This document shows, piece by piece, positions 1 to 11,714 of a stretch of 64,000 nucleotides of DNA. The stretch spans positions 301,095 to 365,094 of the forward strand of contig MNCI01010180.1 in assembly GCA_015680685.1 (NCBI GenBank). The letters are read 5' to 3'. A program made the position numbers and the translations under genes. How positions within the stretch are numbered: the first letter of the stretch is position 1; each line of letters starts with the position of its first letter. Under the pieces are notes generated by a model. It did no database searches. It worked only from the letters and a program-made list of their open reading frames with translations, and had not been told where the DNA came from. The stretch is from Gnetum montanum. Its lineage: Eukaryota; Streptophyta; Gnetopsida; Gnetales; Gnetaceae.

Positions 1-1594
1 AATTATGTTGTCCCTTCCTACGGCCGTGTTTAAAGAAAGGACGTCTTTGATGTTGTGGAGGCTCTTCACTGCTGTTAGTATTAGTAGCACAAGTGTTGTT
101 CATGGGTTGTGGTGGTACAAACACCTTAGGAATAGTTGGTGGCACTATGGAAGGAGGGAAAGGATAAGAATGTTGAAAGTTAGGAGGAATGTAAGGTGCA
201 CAAGGTGGTGGTTGTGTTGGAGGTATGGGTTGATAGTATTGTGGAGAATTGTGTTGTGGTGAGATAAAGTGTAGCGGCCCAGTTGAAGAAATAGGAGGTT
301 GAACATGATAAGCATTTGGATTTGGAAAATATGAAGGGTGCCTCTAGTCTAAGGGTGGATTCCCCCACGACTGGGATTGTTGCCACTGTGGTCTAACACA
401 GTATCTCTGTACGAACTCTGGATGTAACGTGTTTCCCCAATGCTCATGTAGATGTAACAATATTGGGCATTGACCTTTGGGGTGATCGTACAGGCATATG
501 TTGCATTCATATGTATGATTGAAAATTGAGCACTTAGTCCCTTCATTCCTTCTTTTCGAATGTCTATGATTTCGTCCTGCTTCTTGGGTTACGAAAACTC
601 TATCTCCAATGATGTTGACATATTCTCCATAGTTTTGATTTATCCATTCCAACTTCTTATTGATCTTTGCCTCTGCTTCTTCTAACGATTGTTGTATTGG
701 CAAAGATGATGTTTCCACCTTGGAATTTGTTGATCTCTCCTTGTTATGATCATGGACCTTTGTTGAGTTAAGATTTTGGTCCCGTTGATGTTTTTCAACA
801 CTCTCCCATGTAGCTATTTCTCCTTCTTCTTTTGCTACCCGCTTAATAAGCTCTTGGATTTGATGGGTTCGTAGGTTGTATAGTTGACCTCGGGCATACG
901 TTCCTAAGGTCTCTCTTGTTTCATTACGTAGCCCATCAATGATATGATACATTAGCCTTTCCTCGGAAAACCCATGGCCTGGACAGTTGTTTAACAGTGA
1001 ATAATATCTTTCTAAGGCCATGTCCAAGGGTTCATGTTTTTCTTGTTTCCATCCTTGGATTTGTTTCCTCAAGGCTGACACTCTTGCGTAGGTTTGATAT
1101 TTTTCGTTAAAGACCTCTACCATTGTTGACCAGCGTCGTATTGAATTTGGTTTTAACGATCTATACCATACTTTAGCTTGGTCAACGAGTGTCATAGGAA
1201 AGAGCTTCAGTTTTTGCCAACTGTTATCAATGTTATTCCATGTGCAGGCATCGTAGAAGGCTAGTAAATGTTGATGCGGATCTAAGTCATAGCCTCCTGA
1301 AAATTTTGGAAAGTTCTTTAAATCGAGCCTGGGTAGTCAGCTCTCTTTACGATGCCTACATGAGATTTGAACAACCTCTTGTAATTGCGTTAAGCTTGTA
1401 GTGGCCAGTGGGGGTTCATCATCATCGGGTAAGTTATGTCTTCTTGTGTTATGATGACATTATTTTTGTTCATTCTTATAGGAAACTCCCACTTCAGGTT
1501 GTATACTCCAATCTTCATCATCATATAGTTCGTTGGTTCTCCAATGAACTTCCTCACTAAGTGTGGCATTATTATCATCTTGTTGGAGAGACAT
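1..1594 (-). pseudogene. RE1 gag (capsid/nucleocapsid), lightly broken, runs off left edge
   Basis: Gag packages the element RNA into cytoplasmic particles. I start it at the ATG at 1594 (MSLQQDDNNAT...), the first in frame after the primer site and matching the RE6 start at 41355. The Retrotrans_gag-like core follows, open from 1195 to 344, with WYRSLKPNSIRRW, NEKYQTYARVSALRKQIQGW and CPGHGFSEE among its recognisable stretches. Next is a basic, Glu-rich linker, then a knuckle CNICLYDHPKGQC (about 490-450) with spacing CX2CX3HX4C. Stop codons interrupt the frame near 1460, 1335 and 345; the last (LD*RHPSYF) is best explained as CAG to TAG. Beyond it the frame continues as a Pro/Tyr/Gln-rich tail to the window edge, where it would meet protease. 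Confidence 0.85.
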
Positions 1595-1710
1595 TGTTGT
1601 GTGTGAATTTATGTGACTTTTTAATAATTATTATTTTCTGAAAGATATATCGTTAAGTTCTTTACATCTACCTTGTATGATATAACTAATCTAGATAACT
1701 AGCACCATTC

Positions 1711-1725
1711 CTGGCAACGGTGCCA
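1711..1725 (-). other. RE1 primer-binding site (tRNA-Asp)
   Basis: On the minus strand the LTR end CTCATCA is followed by T and then TGGCACCGTTGCCAG. This differs from the complement of the plant tRNA-Asp 3' end (TGGCGCCGTTGCCGG) by two G-to-A changes. tRNA-Asp priming is known for Athila-type elements. Confidence 0.85.
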
Positions 1726-1726
1726 A

Positions 1727-2763
1727 TGATGAGTGACGAGGTACCCCTACACTCAACCATACGAAATGAGCGTCGCACGCACGATCCGGTCGAGCTCCAC
1801 AGATGGACTAGTTGTGGCACCTAGATAGTTAGCCTTATGTCGCAATTCGTTGTCTTCCCATCTAGACTAGTTTTGCATATGTCACGTATGATTTAGTCTA
1901 GATGAGATGTATGATGTGTTTCCTAATCTAATGCTACTCCTGATGGTAGTGGAAAAGAATATTTAACTAAATCTAAGCTAAGAGGAAAAGGTAAAGAAAA
2001 TCTAATCTAGCCTAAGTGCGACGAGCAACCGATTCCTTGATCAACTGTACACATCTTGGACTTCGTGCATGACTGTCACTAGGACTACCAAGCATAGGCC
2101 TAGGTACGCCACTGGGATTACCAAGCGCAGACCCCAAATACGCCATTGGGTTACCAAGCATAGATCCCCCTAGCTATACCACTGGGCTACCAAGTAGTCA
2201 CAGTTAAATGCTCATAATCAAGTTGTACTTGTTCTGCTTCTAGGAGTTTCAGGGTGAGAAACTAATCGCGATGAGCAACCGATTCCTTAACTAGCCGTAC
2301 ACACCTGTAGATGCTCGTAGTTAAGTCGTACTCACACCGTGCTATGAAAGTAATAAATAACATTAAATAAATAACAATAAATAATCTAAGTGAATGCTGC
2401 AATGATGAAGTAATCTTGATCTTTATTGCTGAACATGTGTGTGTCCAAGTACGACACACTCAAATAAAGACACCGTACAATTACATTCACCACACTGCGG
2501 GCAGACACGGGAAAATTCTAACTCTGGAGGGATCAAACTGCCAGAGCTTTGCTACTCTAAAATTGGGATCCCCAAATGAGGGAGAGCCGCCTCTTATTTA
2601 TAGACATGGTGGCGGACTGTGATATCGCGTACGCGATATCGTAGGGAAGGACGCGATATCGCGTACGCGATATCGTGTACGCAATATCGTGGGGGATGCG
2701 ATATCGTGTCGGCTGCGATATCACGTACGCGATATCACGGCCGACGCAAACTACATCTCATCA
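1727..2763 (-). repeat. RE1 5' LTR (1037 bp)
   Basis: Bounded on the plus strand by TGATGAG and CTCATCA. It shares with the other LTRs the block GTACCCCTACACTCAACCAT near its U5 end and a minus-strand TATAAATA (2595-2602). It is longer than its relatives (about 850 bp) because of a partial internal duplication: GAGCAACCGATTCCTT occurs at 2023 and again at 2273, and TACCAAGC-type units between 2075 and 2195 are present four times instead of two. Confidence 0.85.
2595..2741 (-). promoter_or_regulatory. RE1 LTR U3: palindrome array plus TATA box
   Basis: The minus-strand TATA box TATAAATA lies at 2595-2602. Immediately upstream, 2619-2741 holds eight GATATC or near-GATATC units, several inside the self-complementary GCGATATCGC and joined by the palindrome GTAC. 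The placement of repeated dyads next to TATA suggests enhancer-like sites for a dimeric factor. That role is an inference. Confidence 0.6.
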
Positions 2764-3632
2764 GATAGGTTGGTTGATCATTGTCTTCCCAAGCTTACCT
2801 GTATGTCATGATTGTATGATTAAGTAAGCTTGAGGCATATGATTTTTATAGCTTTTATGTTTTTATGTCCTATGCTAGTAGGGAAGGAGAGAGGTAACTA
2901 AGTAAATAATTTAACTTAACTATTCATTAACTAAGCTTTAACTAATCCTAACACTAGCATTCGTTCCCACTTTCTGTACACATCCTGAACCAGTGCAACA
3001 CTGCTGAGATAACCAAATGCTAATCGTTACTGGGTTACCAAGCGTTACATGCATGCTCGAAGTGGTCGTGCTTGTGTGATTTAATGATTTGATTAATTGA
3101 TAAAAATGAATTATTATGCTAATAATAGAAATGTAAAGTGCATAAAATAAAATAAATACATAAGAAAATAAAATAAAAGAAATGCATAAGAAAACAAATC
3201 TCAAGTGCTGAAAGGATGAATTGAAGAGCTTTTCTTTATTTCCATACACAAGGTGTGCTCAGGTACACAATGCTTGAATAAAGATTCATCCACACTTAGA
3301 CCTCTTGCTGCAGGCACTTGGAAAATAATCTAACTTTCAAACAGACTATATGAGTTTTGCTACTTGACTGCCAAAAGACTTCTTTTCCAATTGTGCGCCT
3401 GAGCACTATATTTATAGGCTTGGGAGCAACTACTATAATAATTAGAGTAATCACTCTAATAATTAGAATAAACCACTAGAGTAACTACTCTAATAATTAG
3501 AATAAAATGCTAGAGTAACTGCTCTAATAATCAGAATAAATCGCTAGAGTAACTGCTCTAATAATTAGAATAAATTGCTAGAGTAGCTGCTCTAATAATT
3601 AGAATAAATTGCTAGAGTAACCGCTCTCATCA
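2764..3632 (-). repeat. RE2: LTR fragment interrupted by RE1
   Basis: The sequence from 2764 matches LTR interiors of RE7 and RE8 (block TTGTCTTCCC, a TTACCAAGCGTTACATGCATG-like stretch, and the TATA region) and ends CTCATCA at 3632. The minus-strand TATA (TATAAATA) is at 3409-3416. The sequence to the right has no PPT, so this is a 5' LTR or a solo LTR whose other part lies left of RE1, off-window. Its U3 differs from all relatives: see the repeat at 3431-3632. Confidence 0.75.
3431..3632 (-). repeat. 34-bp tandem hairpin repeat in RE2 U3
   Basis: About five and a half units of 34 bp, each with CTAGAGTAACTGCTCTAATA followed by an AT-rich ATTAGAATAAATTG stretch. Every unit can pair AGAG with CTCT around a short loop. 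It occupies the place between LTR end and TATA that GATATC arrays fill in the other LTRs. Confidence 0.8.
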
Positions 3633-4560
3633 ATAATAATATATCTGAATATAAGAAATTAGACATTTCATTAAACAATTGTTGAACAAATTAAAGTTAG
3701 CCAAAATATATGAGTATAGAAATAAAATTACCAAAACCCATGAAAGTCAAGCAAAGCATTAAATTATTTTACCTAAAATTAACAATGCTATGGAAAGGAC
3801 CCTTTGGCTTTGATCTCCAAAACAAGTTCCCAATCCTAGGAAAAATTATAGGTTAATGATGAGATCTAAGCAAGATCTAAAATGAGATCTGAAACTATGG
3901 CTTATCAAAAATTTTGGTTGACAACACATATTTAGATCTAGCTTCTTTCCAAACTATTAGTCTCCCTCTTTGGCTATATCTCTCAAATGTTATCTATGCA
4001 ATTAAATGATATCTTGTAGAATAGGTGCTATGCATATATTCTTGCAAGGGTTTGATAATGTTAGGTAAAAAAAAGTGCTTTCATGGGAAAAATTAAAAAT
4101 AAAAAGGGATTCTAATTTTAAAAATATTTTTAAATCATTTTTTAACATGGGCTAATGCCCTATGTTGCCCTAATGGACATCTACCTTGAAAATGTTAATA
4201 ACTATGATTAAGCCCAAGTTGATAGCTATGTCTAAGGCTCAAAATAATAAGAGGTTTAAGGTTAAAAGCATAGCTAACAAAACTCTAGCTTAAGATCCCA
4301 TAATATATAAGTTAAAATAAATTTAAAATTAAAGAAATATAAAAAATATTATCTTACCAAAATAAAAATTATTTAAAACAAGCATATCAAAACCAAAATG
4401 GAACCCCATGTTGTAATGAATCATCTAGTGCCTAATACCTACTAACACAAAACTTTAATAAAAGGATTAGTGTGTATATGCTAAATCAAAGAGAAATCCA
4501 AAAATACAAAAAATATGAAAATAATAAAAAATACCAAATATAAAATAAAATATTAAAACA
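3633..4560. other. AT-rich intergenic DNA
   Basis: No reading frame, LTR boundary or RNA gene could be supported. The sequence is AT-rich with homopurine and homopyrimidine runs typical of old non-coding DNA. Confidence 0.5.
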
Positions 4561-5330
4561 CATCATCATCGTCATCCTAGTTTTTTCCCAAAAAAATGGG
4601 GTTGGCTACATAAGGTTTTTTTTTTTTTTTTTTTTTCACCATTTGCCTCTATGAAGAGCTAGGTCTTTATTTACTTATAGTTTCTTCAAATCATCTTTGA
4701 TTGTTTGTTCCTATACCTTTTTTGGTCTTCTTTTCAATGGGTTTCCTGGAACATTGAAGTAGCAACCTTTTTCTATAACCTCATTATACGATCTTATTTG
4801 TACATATTCAAACCATCTAAGTTGTCATTCATGTAGCTTATTTGAAATAGAAGTCACTCTAAGTATTTCTCTAATGTATGTATTATGTGGTTTATCTCCT
4901 TTGATAACATTCAAAATCTATCAAGGCATTCACATTTTTGCCACAGTAATTTGTTATTCATACTTCTTTTGTATTGCCTAACATTCAAAATTATATAAGA
5001 TAAAAGGTCTAATTATTGTCCTGTAAATTTTCTCTTTAGTTTTATTAGTATTCTTTTATCATATAGAGCATCACTAGCCTATCTTTATTTTGACCATCTT
5101 GCCTCAATTCTATTTCTTATATCTTTATTAATTTCACCATTTAATTGGAGGATTCCTAGGTAGTAAAACTGTATGTAGTGAGGGATATTTTTATCTTAAA
5201 TTATCATTTTTATTTTACCACTAGTTATGAAATCATTAAAATTACATTCTATATATTCTATCTTAATTTTTCTAATTTTTAAGCTATTTTATTCTAGAGC
5301 ATGTTTCCACTTTTATATTTTAAAAGTAAT
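4561..5330 (-). mobile_element. RTE-type LINE, decayed 3' end of reverse transcriptase
   Basis: Read on the minus strand from about 5320, a broken frame follows the C-terminus of plant RTE-clade reverse transcriptases in order. It shows KIEYIECNF, FYYLGILQLNGEINKDI, NRIEARWSK, ASDALYDKRILIKLKRKF, LRWFEYVQ, then PLKRRPKK and KDLALHRGKW. The motif order and spacing, not any single word, make the call. A short non-coding stretch follows, with TCCCAAAAAAATGGGGTTGG on the plus strand and a simple tail of ATG/ATC triplets near 4561, as expected at an RTE 3' end. A T-run at 4616-4637 lies inside it. It is 5'-truncated and has many stops, so it is inactive. Confidence 0.8.
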
Positions 5331-8300
5331 ATTTTCTTGAGTTGTTCAAAATATTAAAATACATCTAAAGAAAAATACTATTTAAAATGGATATCAAGAC
5401 ACATGGCTTAAAATACAAAAGTATAGTTAACCATAAGAAATAGTTAAGAAAGCATGGACATGGATTAGAAAATGAGACAACAAAGGTTTAATTCACAAAT
5501 GTACTAAGGGGTAAGGGGTATGTAGGGCAAGGATGTCATATTGATATTTCCTCTTTAATACACCTAGGAAATCAGAAGTTTATTCATACTCACTTCATTG
5601 AACCCTAGTCTAATAAAAAGCTTTGTAAAAATCCATATATAATTTCTTGACATTTTTATCACCTTGCCTCAAATATTTCAATCTTTGGATAGCTTTTTGC
5701 CTATGTTGGATCTTCTTAAATCTTTGCTTAAGTATGAACTACATAAGCTACCAATCCTTGATAGAGGAACCATTGCTCATGAGATATTAATGACTCTCTT
5801 TATTCTATTAAACTAGTGTTATACTGTAACACTTCTATTATTTATTAATAAAATCTTAAAAATAAGTAATTGAAATAGTATAAAACCCCTAAGGATCTAG
5901 ATTTAACCTTGATTCACTAATACAAGAAGTAAGTGTAAAATAAATAAAAATTATCAATTAGATTCATAAATATAATAGAGGAATATAATGTAAAAAAATT
6001 TCTCATTACTTTGATAAATAATTAGATAAGATTAATTTTGAAAAATAAAAATTAGCACGACTACAAAAATGGAGATGTCAAAAGATAGATTAGATTACAT
6101 AATTAAAAAGTATATAAAAATAGGATTACAACATCTATTTCACCTCAATCAAACATCCAGAAAATAAAGATATTTACATTTAAAATTCATCAAATTAAAT
6201 AATAATAATAAAAAAATATTTAATAAAATATTAATATATTATAAAATAATATTATTTTTGTGAACATATAGTATAGGCTAAAATGAAAAATGATCTTTGC
6301 AATTTTATGATTCAAATGGCATAGATAGTTATTTCATATCTATCAAACTTTATTATTTATTTACCAAAATAAGTATATGACTTAAATATTGAAAAAGTGT
6401 ACAAGGTTTATATTTTACAAAAATGAAAACATACAAAAATTATTTTTGAAGTTCAGAAGGTTCACCTTATATAGAATTGATTGACCTTTCCTACATGTTC
6501 TTCTTTTGATATTTCCTTGACTACTTTGGGCTTTCTACATTGAAATGTAGGAGTTAGAACATCTCAAATAAGAAAGATTATTTTATTTTTCTATTCATGA
6601 AACATAATATTTTTAGACTAAAAGTCTCATGATACAAACTATACTAATATTTTTAATTAAATATTAAAAAATATTTCAAAGTCTAGATAAGCCATAAATT
6701 TTCAAAAAACCTAAAAATCTAAATATTTGATATTTTATTTAGAAATCTCTAAATGATAAATCTTGGTTATCCTCATTGCCAAAATAATATACTAAAAGGT
6801 TGTATAATAACCTCACTACTAACATTGAATTATCCTATTAATTATTTAATATCCAAAAATATTCCAAAAAATCAAGTATTATATATTTTATCTAGGCATC
6901 ATTGAAGGATAGGTTTTGGTTACTCTCACTACTAAAGGAATATACATCGATATATCTTGGAATGACCTTACTACTAACATCAAATTATCCTTGTGACCCA
7001 AAACAATTCACTCATAGCTAAATCTTAGGAGTAGCCTTACTACTAACATTCTTAATGGTTGAGGAACATGCATTAATAGATGGCTAGGTCTTAAGTATGC
7101 CTCACACATCACAGAATTCAATTGCTTAGTGCCATGATATTGGTTAGTTTCCTAGACTCACATGAACTTATAAATCAAAAATCAACATAGAAAATCCATC
7201 CAAATCATTATTCGCATGGGATGGATTCCATTAACGAACACTCCACAACTTCATGTAGACAAGAGCATGTAAAAGATTCACGACTCTCACTACCAACTAA
7301 ACAAACTTGATCATATTATATATTATTTTATTATAGTATATATTTAAAAATTTAAATATAATAAAAAATACATAATAGTCAAAATTAAAAAAAACAATTT
7401 CTCACAAAATATTATTTATATTAAGGGATAAATCAAAATAATCCTAAAATATGTAAGAAATAAGTTAGGTAAAGTTTCTACATATTCTAGAAATTTACTA
7501 AAAGTTAGAAAAATATTTGGACTAAATTAAAATATTAATTTGCATATAAAAACTAACCCAAACTAACAAAATAGTTGAATATCCCATTGATTTATGGATC
7601 ATTAATACAATTAATACTAGTAATGCTAGTTGTCAATAGAGATTCTTATGAATGAAGACTTCTCAACCTAATGCTCAAGTAACTTCTCAAGATGGTATTA
7701 TGTATGACTTGGGTTAGTCCACCCTTATAGATAATCTAATATTGAAGTTTCAACATAATCTTTACATAATAATTAAATTCCTAAAAGAATAACAAAGAAC
7801 TAGGAAGTAGGGAGAAATAATAGAAAATTAATAAGAAAATAGGATAACCACATGAAAAGGAAAATAAAATAAACTTCCTTATAGTGTTGAAAGACCTTTC
7901 AAAATATTCTTATTAGGTTTCCTTTCCATCTAATATGCTCATAATATAATGTCACTTCACTCCAAACTTACATGTTAGAAGCCTTCCATAAATTAAAACT
8001 AAACATATTGAAGATCAAAATTTATTTGTAAGAAGAAGAATCACATGCATCAAGATTCGTTGGCTTGGCACATGTATAGAAATAGAAGAAACTGGCTTAA
8101 AATTGAAAAGACTAGGTTGAAAATGACCTTGAAATAAAGAAACCGGGTGAAAACTTGTTTTTATATGAAGTAACATAACTAAAAATGGTTTTTTTTTCTT
8201 TTCCTTTTGCAAAATAGACAAAACCCAATGCATATTTATAAGGAAATAGAAAAATACAAAGTATATTATGCATATAACATATACATATTATGTATATGAA

Positions 8301-9584
8301 ACGTGTATATATTCTTCATGTCTATCCACCTTTTGCATCACATGTTTTGACTAACTTACTTTTTTATAATTTGACTTTTAATTAATTTTTTTATAAACAT
8401 TTGTCAATAGTTTATTTTCTAATTTTTTCTTTCAACTAATACTCTCAGATTCAAACACTTATAATATGCACATAGAGACTTTATATCAAATTCTATTTAA
8501 ACCTACAAGATTCTTAAGAAGTGCAATACATGTCCTTATGCTAAATCATATTTAATCATCACTCATCATAGTCATACACTTCAAATGTTGAAACTTTTGC
8601 TGGATTTCCAGCAAACTAAAAATGTGATACCAAGGATCAAAATTAGCATTTTTGAACATTTTGTATACATTGGTAAGGTCAAATTCTAGGTATGACATCA
8701 TCCTAAGGTATCTCTTTAATAAATATTTTTATGTAATATTTAATTAAAATTAAAAATAATATTAATATTCAAATTTAATAACAAAAAGTAATAGAGGTTA
8801 TGACCTAGGAAGGGTTAGGGTCCAAAATGTTCCATAAACAAAGTATTATATAATCATGTGTATGTAATATGAATAAACTATGCATTGCTAAATGTGTATA
8901 ATAAAGAATAAATATGCATAGTTGAATGTACTTAAAAAAAATAAAATATGTATAGATAAATACTTGTAAATGCATGATAACTGATAGAAAGAAAAAATTC
9001 TAAGGATAATTAAACTTTAATATTTAATCATAAAATATATAGAAGATCTAAAACTGAGCTCTAATAGTAGTATAAGCAAAAGATATAAAACTTTAGCAAA
9101 CTACTCTATCAAGTAGATTGTATTCACTTATGGAATAATAATAACAACAACAATAATAGTAATAACACTTGAATTAACCTATTAAAATGCATTTTACATT
9201 AGTAAGAAATTAAATGCTTGCATTAAATTGAATAATACACACTATGCAAATTAGAGATTGTGACATTTTTTTTCAATTTTATTTTAGCATATGATATGTT
9301 TTGATGGTCTTCAACATCTTCTTACTTGTAACACCCTCCTAAACAAGGTTAGGCTAGAAAGATATTACTTAAATAATAAAATAAATATATAGAAAAATAT
9401 AAAGTTCTACTTAATAAAAATAATAAATGCCTTGAAAAACATAATAAGAAGTAGACATCCATAAAAATAAGCATATATAGGAAACAAATGTTGAAAAAAA
9501 AGATTAAAACATTATGAAATAGTAACAATAGTTTTGACCTTTTAGTATGTCAAAATCTTAGAAAATGGAAAATGTAAAAAATGT
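5331..9584. other. AT-rich intergenic DNA, no supported gene
   Basis: More than 4 kb without a credible gene. Between about 6760 and 7060, diverged copies of TTACTACTAACAT and TTGGTTACTCTCACTACTAA-like phrases recur about every 100-150 bp, suggesting an old tandem repeat. The TGTAACACC-like words near 5824 and 9330 resemble LTR starts but have no partner that I can find. The open frame at 8015-8233 (minus, 72 codons) has low-complexity content and no recognisable domain. Confidence 0.45.
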
Positions 9585-10545
9585 ATTTTGCATGATCTTG
9601 CAAGGTTGAGAAACAACAAGACAAGAACAAGATGATGAGATTAGGACATAAGCTTCACAATTGAAGACAAAGAGCAAAGATGAGATTTCAAAACGAGAGC
9701 TACATTGAGATGACACAAAATCTCAACCTAGATGGAATATTTCAATGATGCATACAAGTCAAATGAAGATATTTTAGTATCTACCTAGACATCCTAGAAG
9801 GTTAGGAGATATCGCAGAGGTATAGACTTAGTTGTAGGCTAAACGTCCCAATGAAATAGTAGATATCCCAATTGCTATTGGGACATCTTAGCTGCTATTG
9901 GCATCCTAGCTTAGACATTCCAAGTAAGAAATCCTAAGTTCTTGTGGGACATCCCACCTGAATTAAGGCTATTTTTAGTGAGAATTACCAAGCTCGAATG
10001 AGACATCCCAACTAGTTATTTCCTAGCTATTACATGAATTCTGAGGAGTTTTTGGAAAGTAAAAGGCTATAAAAAAAGTGGAATTATTAGGAAATAAAGA
10101 AGCATTGTTCATTAGAATATTCATTGTCTACATCAAGCAATTATTATGTTCCTTCAACTCTTTATACTTTTTATTTTGTATTTGTATTGAGAGCTTCATT
10201 GTAAGCAATTTGTAAAGTTAGATACACTTTCTCCTTGATTTTTTTCTCTTTGTAAGTCCTGCAGGGTTGATATGCTTCTTGCAAGAAGGTGCCTTCATTG
10301 AGCTTCTCAAGACCTTATGGGGTTGATTGACTTGTGTGAAGCTCATGTATTTGTAAAGCTTGTGGTGCCCTCTAAACTACATTTGGAAGGAACAAAGTCC
10401 AAAGATGTGCAAGGATTCTACCCTTCGAGTTTGGATGTACTCAAGTTGGGGAACCATGTAAAAATTGGATGTCATTCTGGGTGACTTTATTATTCAAATT
10501 TAGGAAATTATTCAACCCCCTCTTCAAAGAGAATCTTCTTGGTCC
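9585..10545 (+). repeat. Putative RE3 (copia) 5' LTR, decayed
   Basis: The stretch precedes copia gag and has the look of a copia LTR: short GGGACATCCC-like palindromes in the first part (about 9840-10015), then a T-rich region and an end with ATTATTCAACCCCCTCTTC (near 10510), a wording common close to copia LTR 3' ends. No second copy was found to prove the boundaries. Confidence 0.4.
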
Positions 10546-10559
10546 TAAATGATGTTATT

Positions 10560-11714
10560 CCCTTTCAAAATTTATGCTTTAAAATGAAAGAGATTTTTCA
10601 TAATAAGGGAATAAAAATTGTAACTCTTAATTTTGAATATTTATATCTTAAGAAAGAAAAATCAAGCCTAATTGTTGAGGTTCAAAAGTTAACAAGTGTT
10701 ATTGAGTAGACTAACAAGAAATTATCAAATGAAAAGCTCAATTTTTAAAGGCACATTAAAGAGAGTGGTCAAGATCAAAAACATCTACATATTAAAGCAT
10801 CATCATCAAGTTTTGCAAATTTAAAGAAATATTCTCCTAGGTTTCATAAGGTACGTAAATTTAAAAATATAGGTTATTTCTATTATGGGAAAACTAGACA
10901 TGTTCAAGCTTGTTATTATTTATGATTAAAACACTATGCTTAATCTTTTCCAAAATAGCCTAGAAAAGGCACTTTATAGGAAAAGAAAGTTTGGAGGCAA
11001 AAAGAAAAGAGATCTGAACAAGGAATGATTACACAAGTTGTGCTCTTTGCTATTCAAGCAAGCACATGGTACATTGATAACAATTTTTCAATACATATCA
11101 CAAGAGACAAATCTCAATTCATACACTTCTCAAAACAAAATTGTGGAACTATCACCTTTGAAGATAACATGAAAGCTCTAACCAAAGATATTGGTGCCAT
11201 TTGAGGTAAAGGTTAATATAAACCTATTGCCAATCAAGTATTTTTTGTTGAAAGACTAAAACATAATCTTCTTAGTGTTATTCAACTTTGTGATTCAAAG
11301 TTTGATGTTATATTTTCTAAAGATACTTGTAAAGTAAAATATTTTCTATCCAGAAAAATTATTATTGAAGGGAATAGAAAGGAAAATGTTTTTTTTTGGT
11401 GATAACCCTAACCTTGAATCTAAGTGCTGGATCAACAGTACCAATGATGTTTGTATGTGGCATAGAAAATTAGGTTATATAAATAAAGACATTCTTCAAA
11501 TCTTTATTTTGAAAAAGATGGTTCATGGATTGCCTAAACTCAAGGATTTCTCCTTGAATACCTAAAAAGATTGTTAGAAAGAAAAGAAAAAAAAGGTAAG
11601 GTTTTGTAAGAAAAATTACATCTCTACTTCTCGTCCTTTAGATTTAATTCACATGGATTTAATTAACCCTTCTCAAACTCTTAGTTTGGGAAAGAAAATG
11701 TATTTTATGACTAT
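10560..11714 (+). pseudogene. RE3 gag C-terminus, protease and integrase N-terminus
   Basis: A broken polyprotein. A coiled, Lys-rich Gag segment (10590-10790) leads to a decayed zinc knuckle (IGYFYYGKTRHVQACYY, 10868-10920) in which the first two Cys read as Tyr. The protease region (about 11065-11340) shows STWYIDNNFSIHITRDKSQF, where the usual Asp-Ser-Gly core reads DNN, so it is dead. VERLKHNLLSVIQLCDSKF follows. GAG-pre-integrase (11365-11565) has the WHRKLGYIN motif. The integrase core begins as PLDLIHMDL (about 11637-11663), keeping the first catalytic Asp, and is cut by RE4 at 11714. Stop codons and frame changes rule out function. Confidence 0.8.
11710..11714. repeat. RE4 target-site duplication, left copy (ACTAT)
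   Basis: ACTAT directly precedes the RE4 LTR start TGATGGG and is repeated at 19154-19158 directly after the RE4 end CATCA. A 5-bp duplication is the standard length for Ty3/gypsy integration. Confidence 0.95.

Larger units (their letters stand above)
1..2763 (-). mobile_element. RE1: Athila-like Ty3/gypsy element, 5' end only
   Basis: The 5' LTR, primer site and gag of a minus-strand LTR retrotransposon lie here; pol and the 3' LTR are beyond the left edge. The order right to left is LTR (2763-1727), primer site, then gag from 1594. Sequence right of 2763 is the interior of a different LTR (RE2), so RE1 inserted into RE2. The target-site duplication should start GATAG (2764-2768), but its partner is off-window. 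Gag is of the short N-terminus kind also seen in RE6 and unlike that in RE4, RE5 and RE8. Assignment to Athila/Tat rests on the tRNA-Asp primer site and on homology to elements here that retain pol. Confidence 0.85.

Noticed and set aside
2619-2741. CRISPR-like array or replication origin made of GATATC units
   Set aside because: There are no regular spacers, the setting is a plant LTR, and the units sit beside a TATA box in each LTR.
4616-4637. T-run as the poly(A) tail of a separate SINE or pseudogene
   Set aside because: It lies inside the RTE fragment, between its RT end and its triplet tail, so a separate element is not needed.
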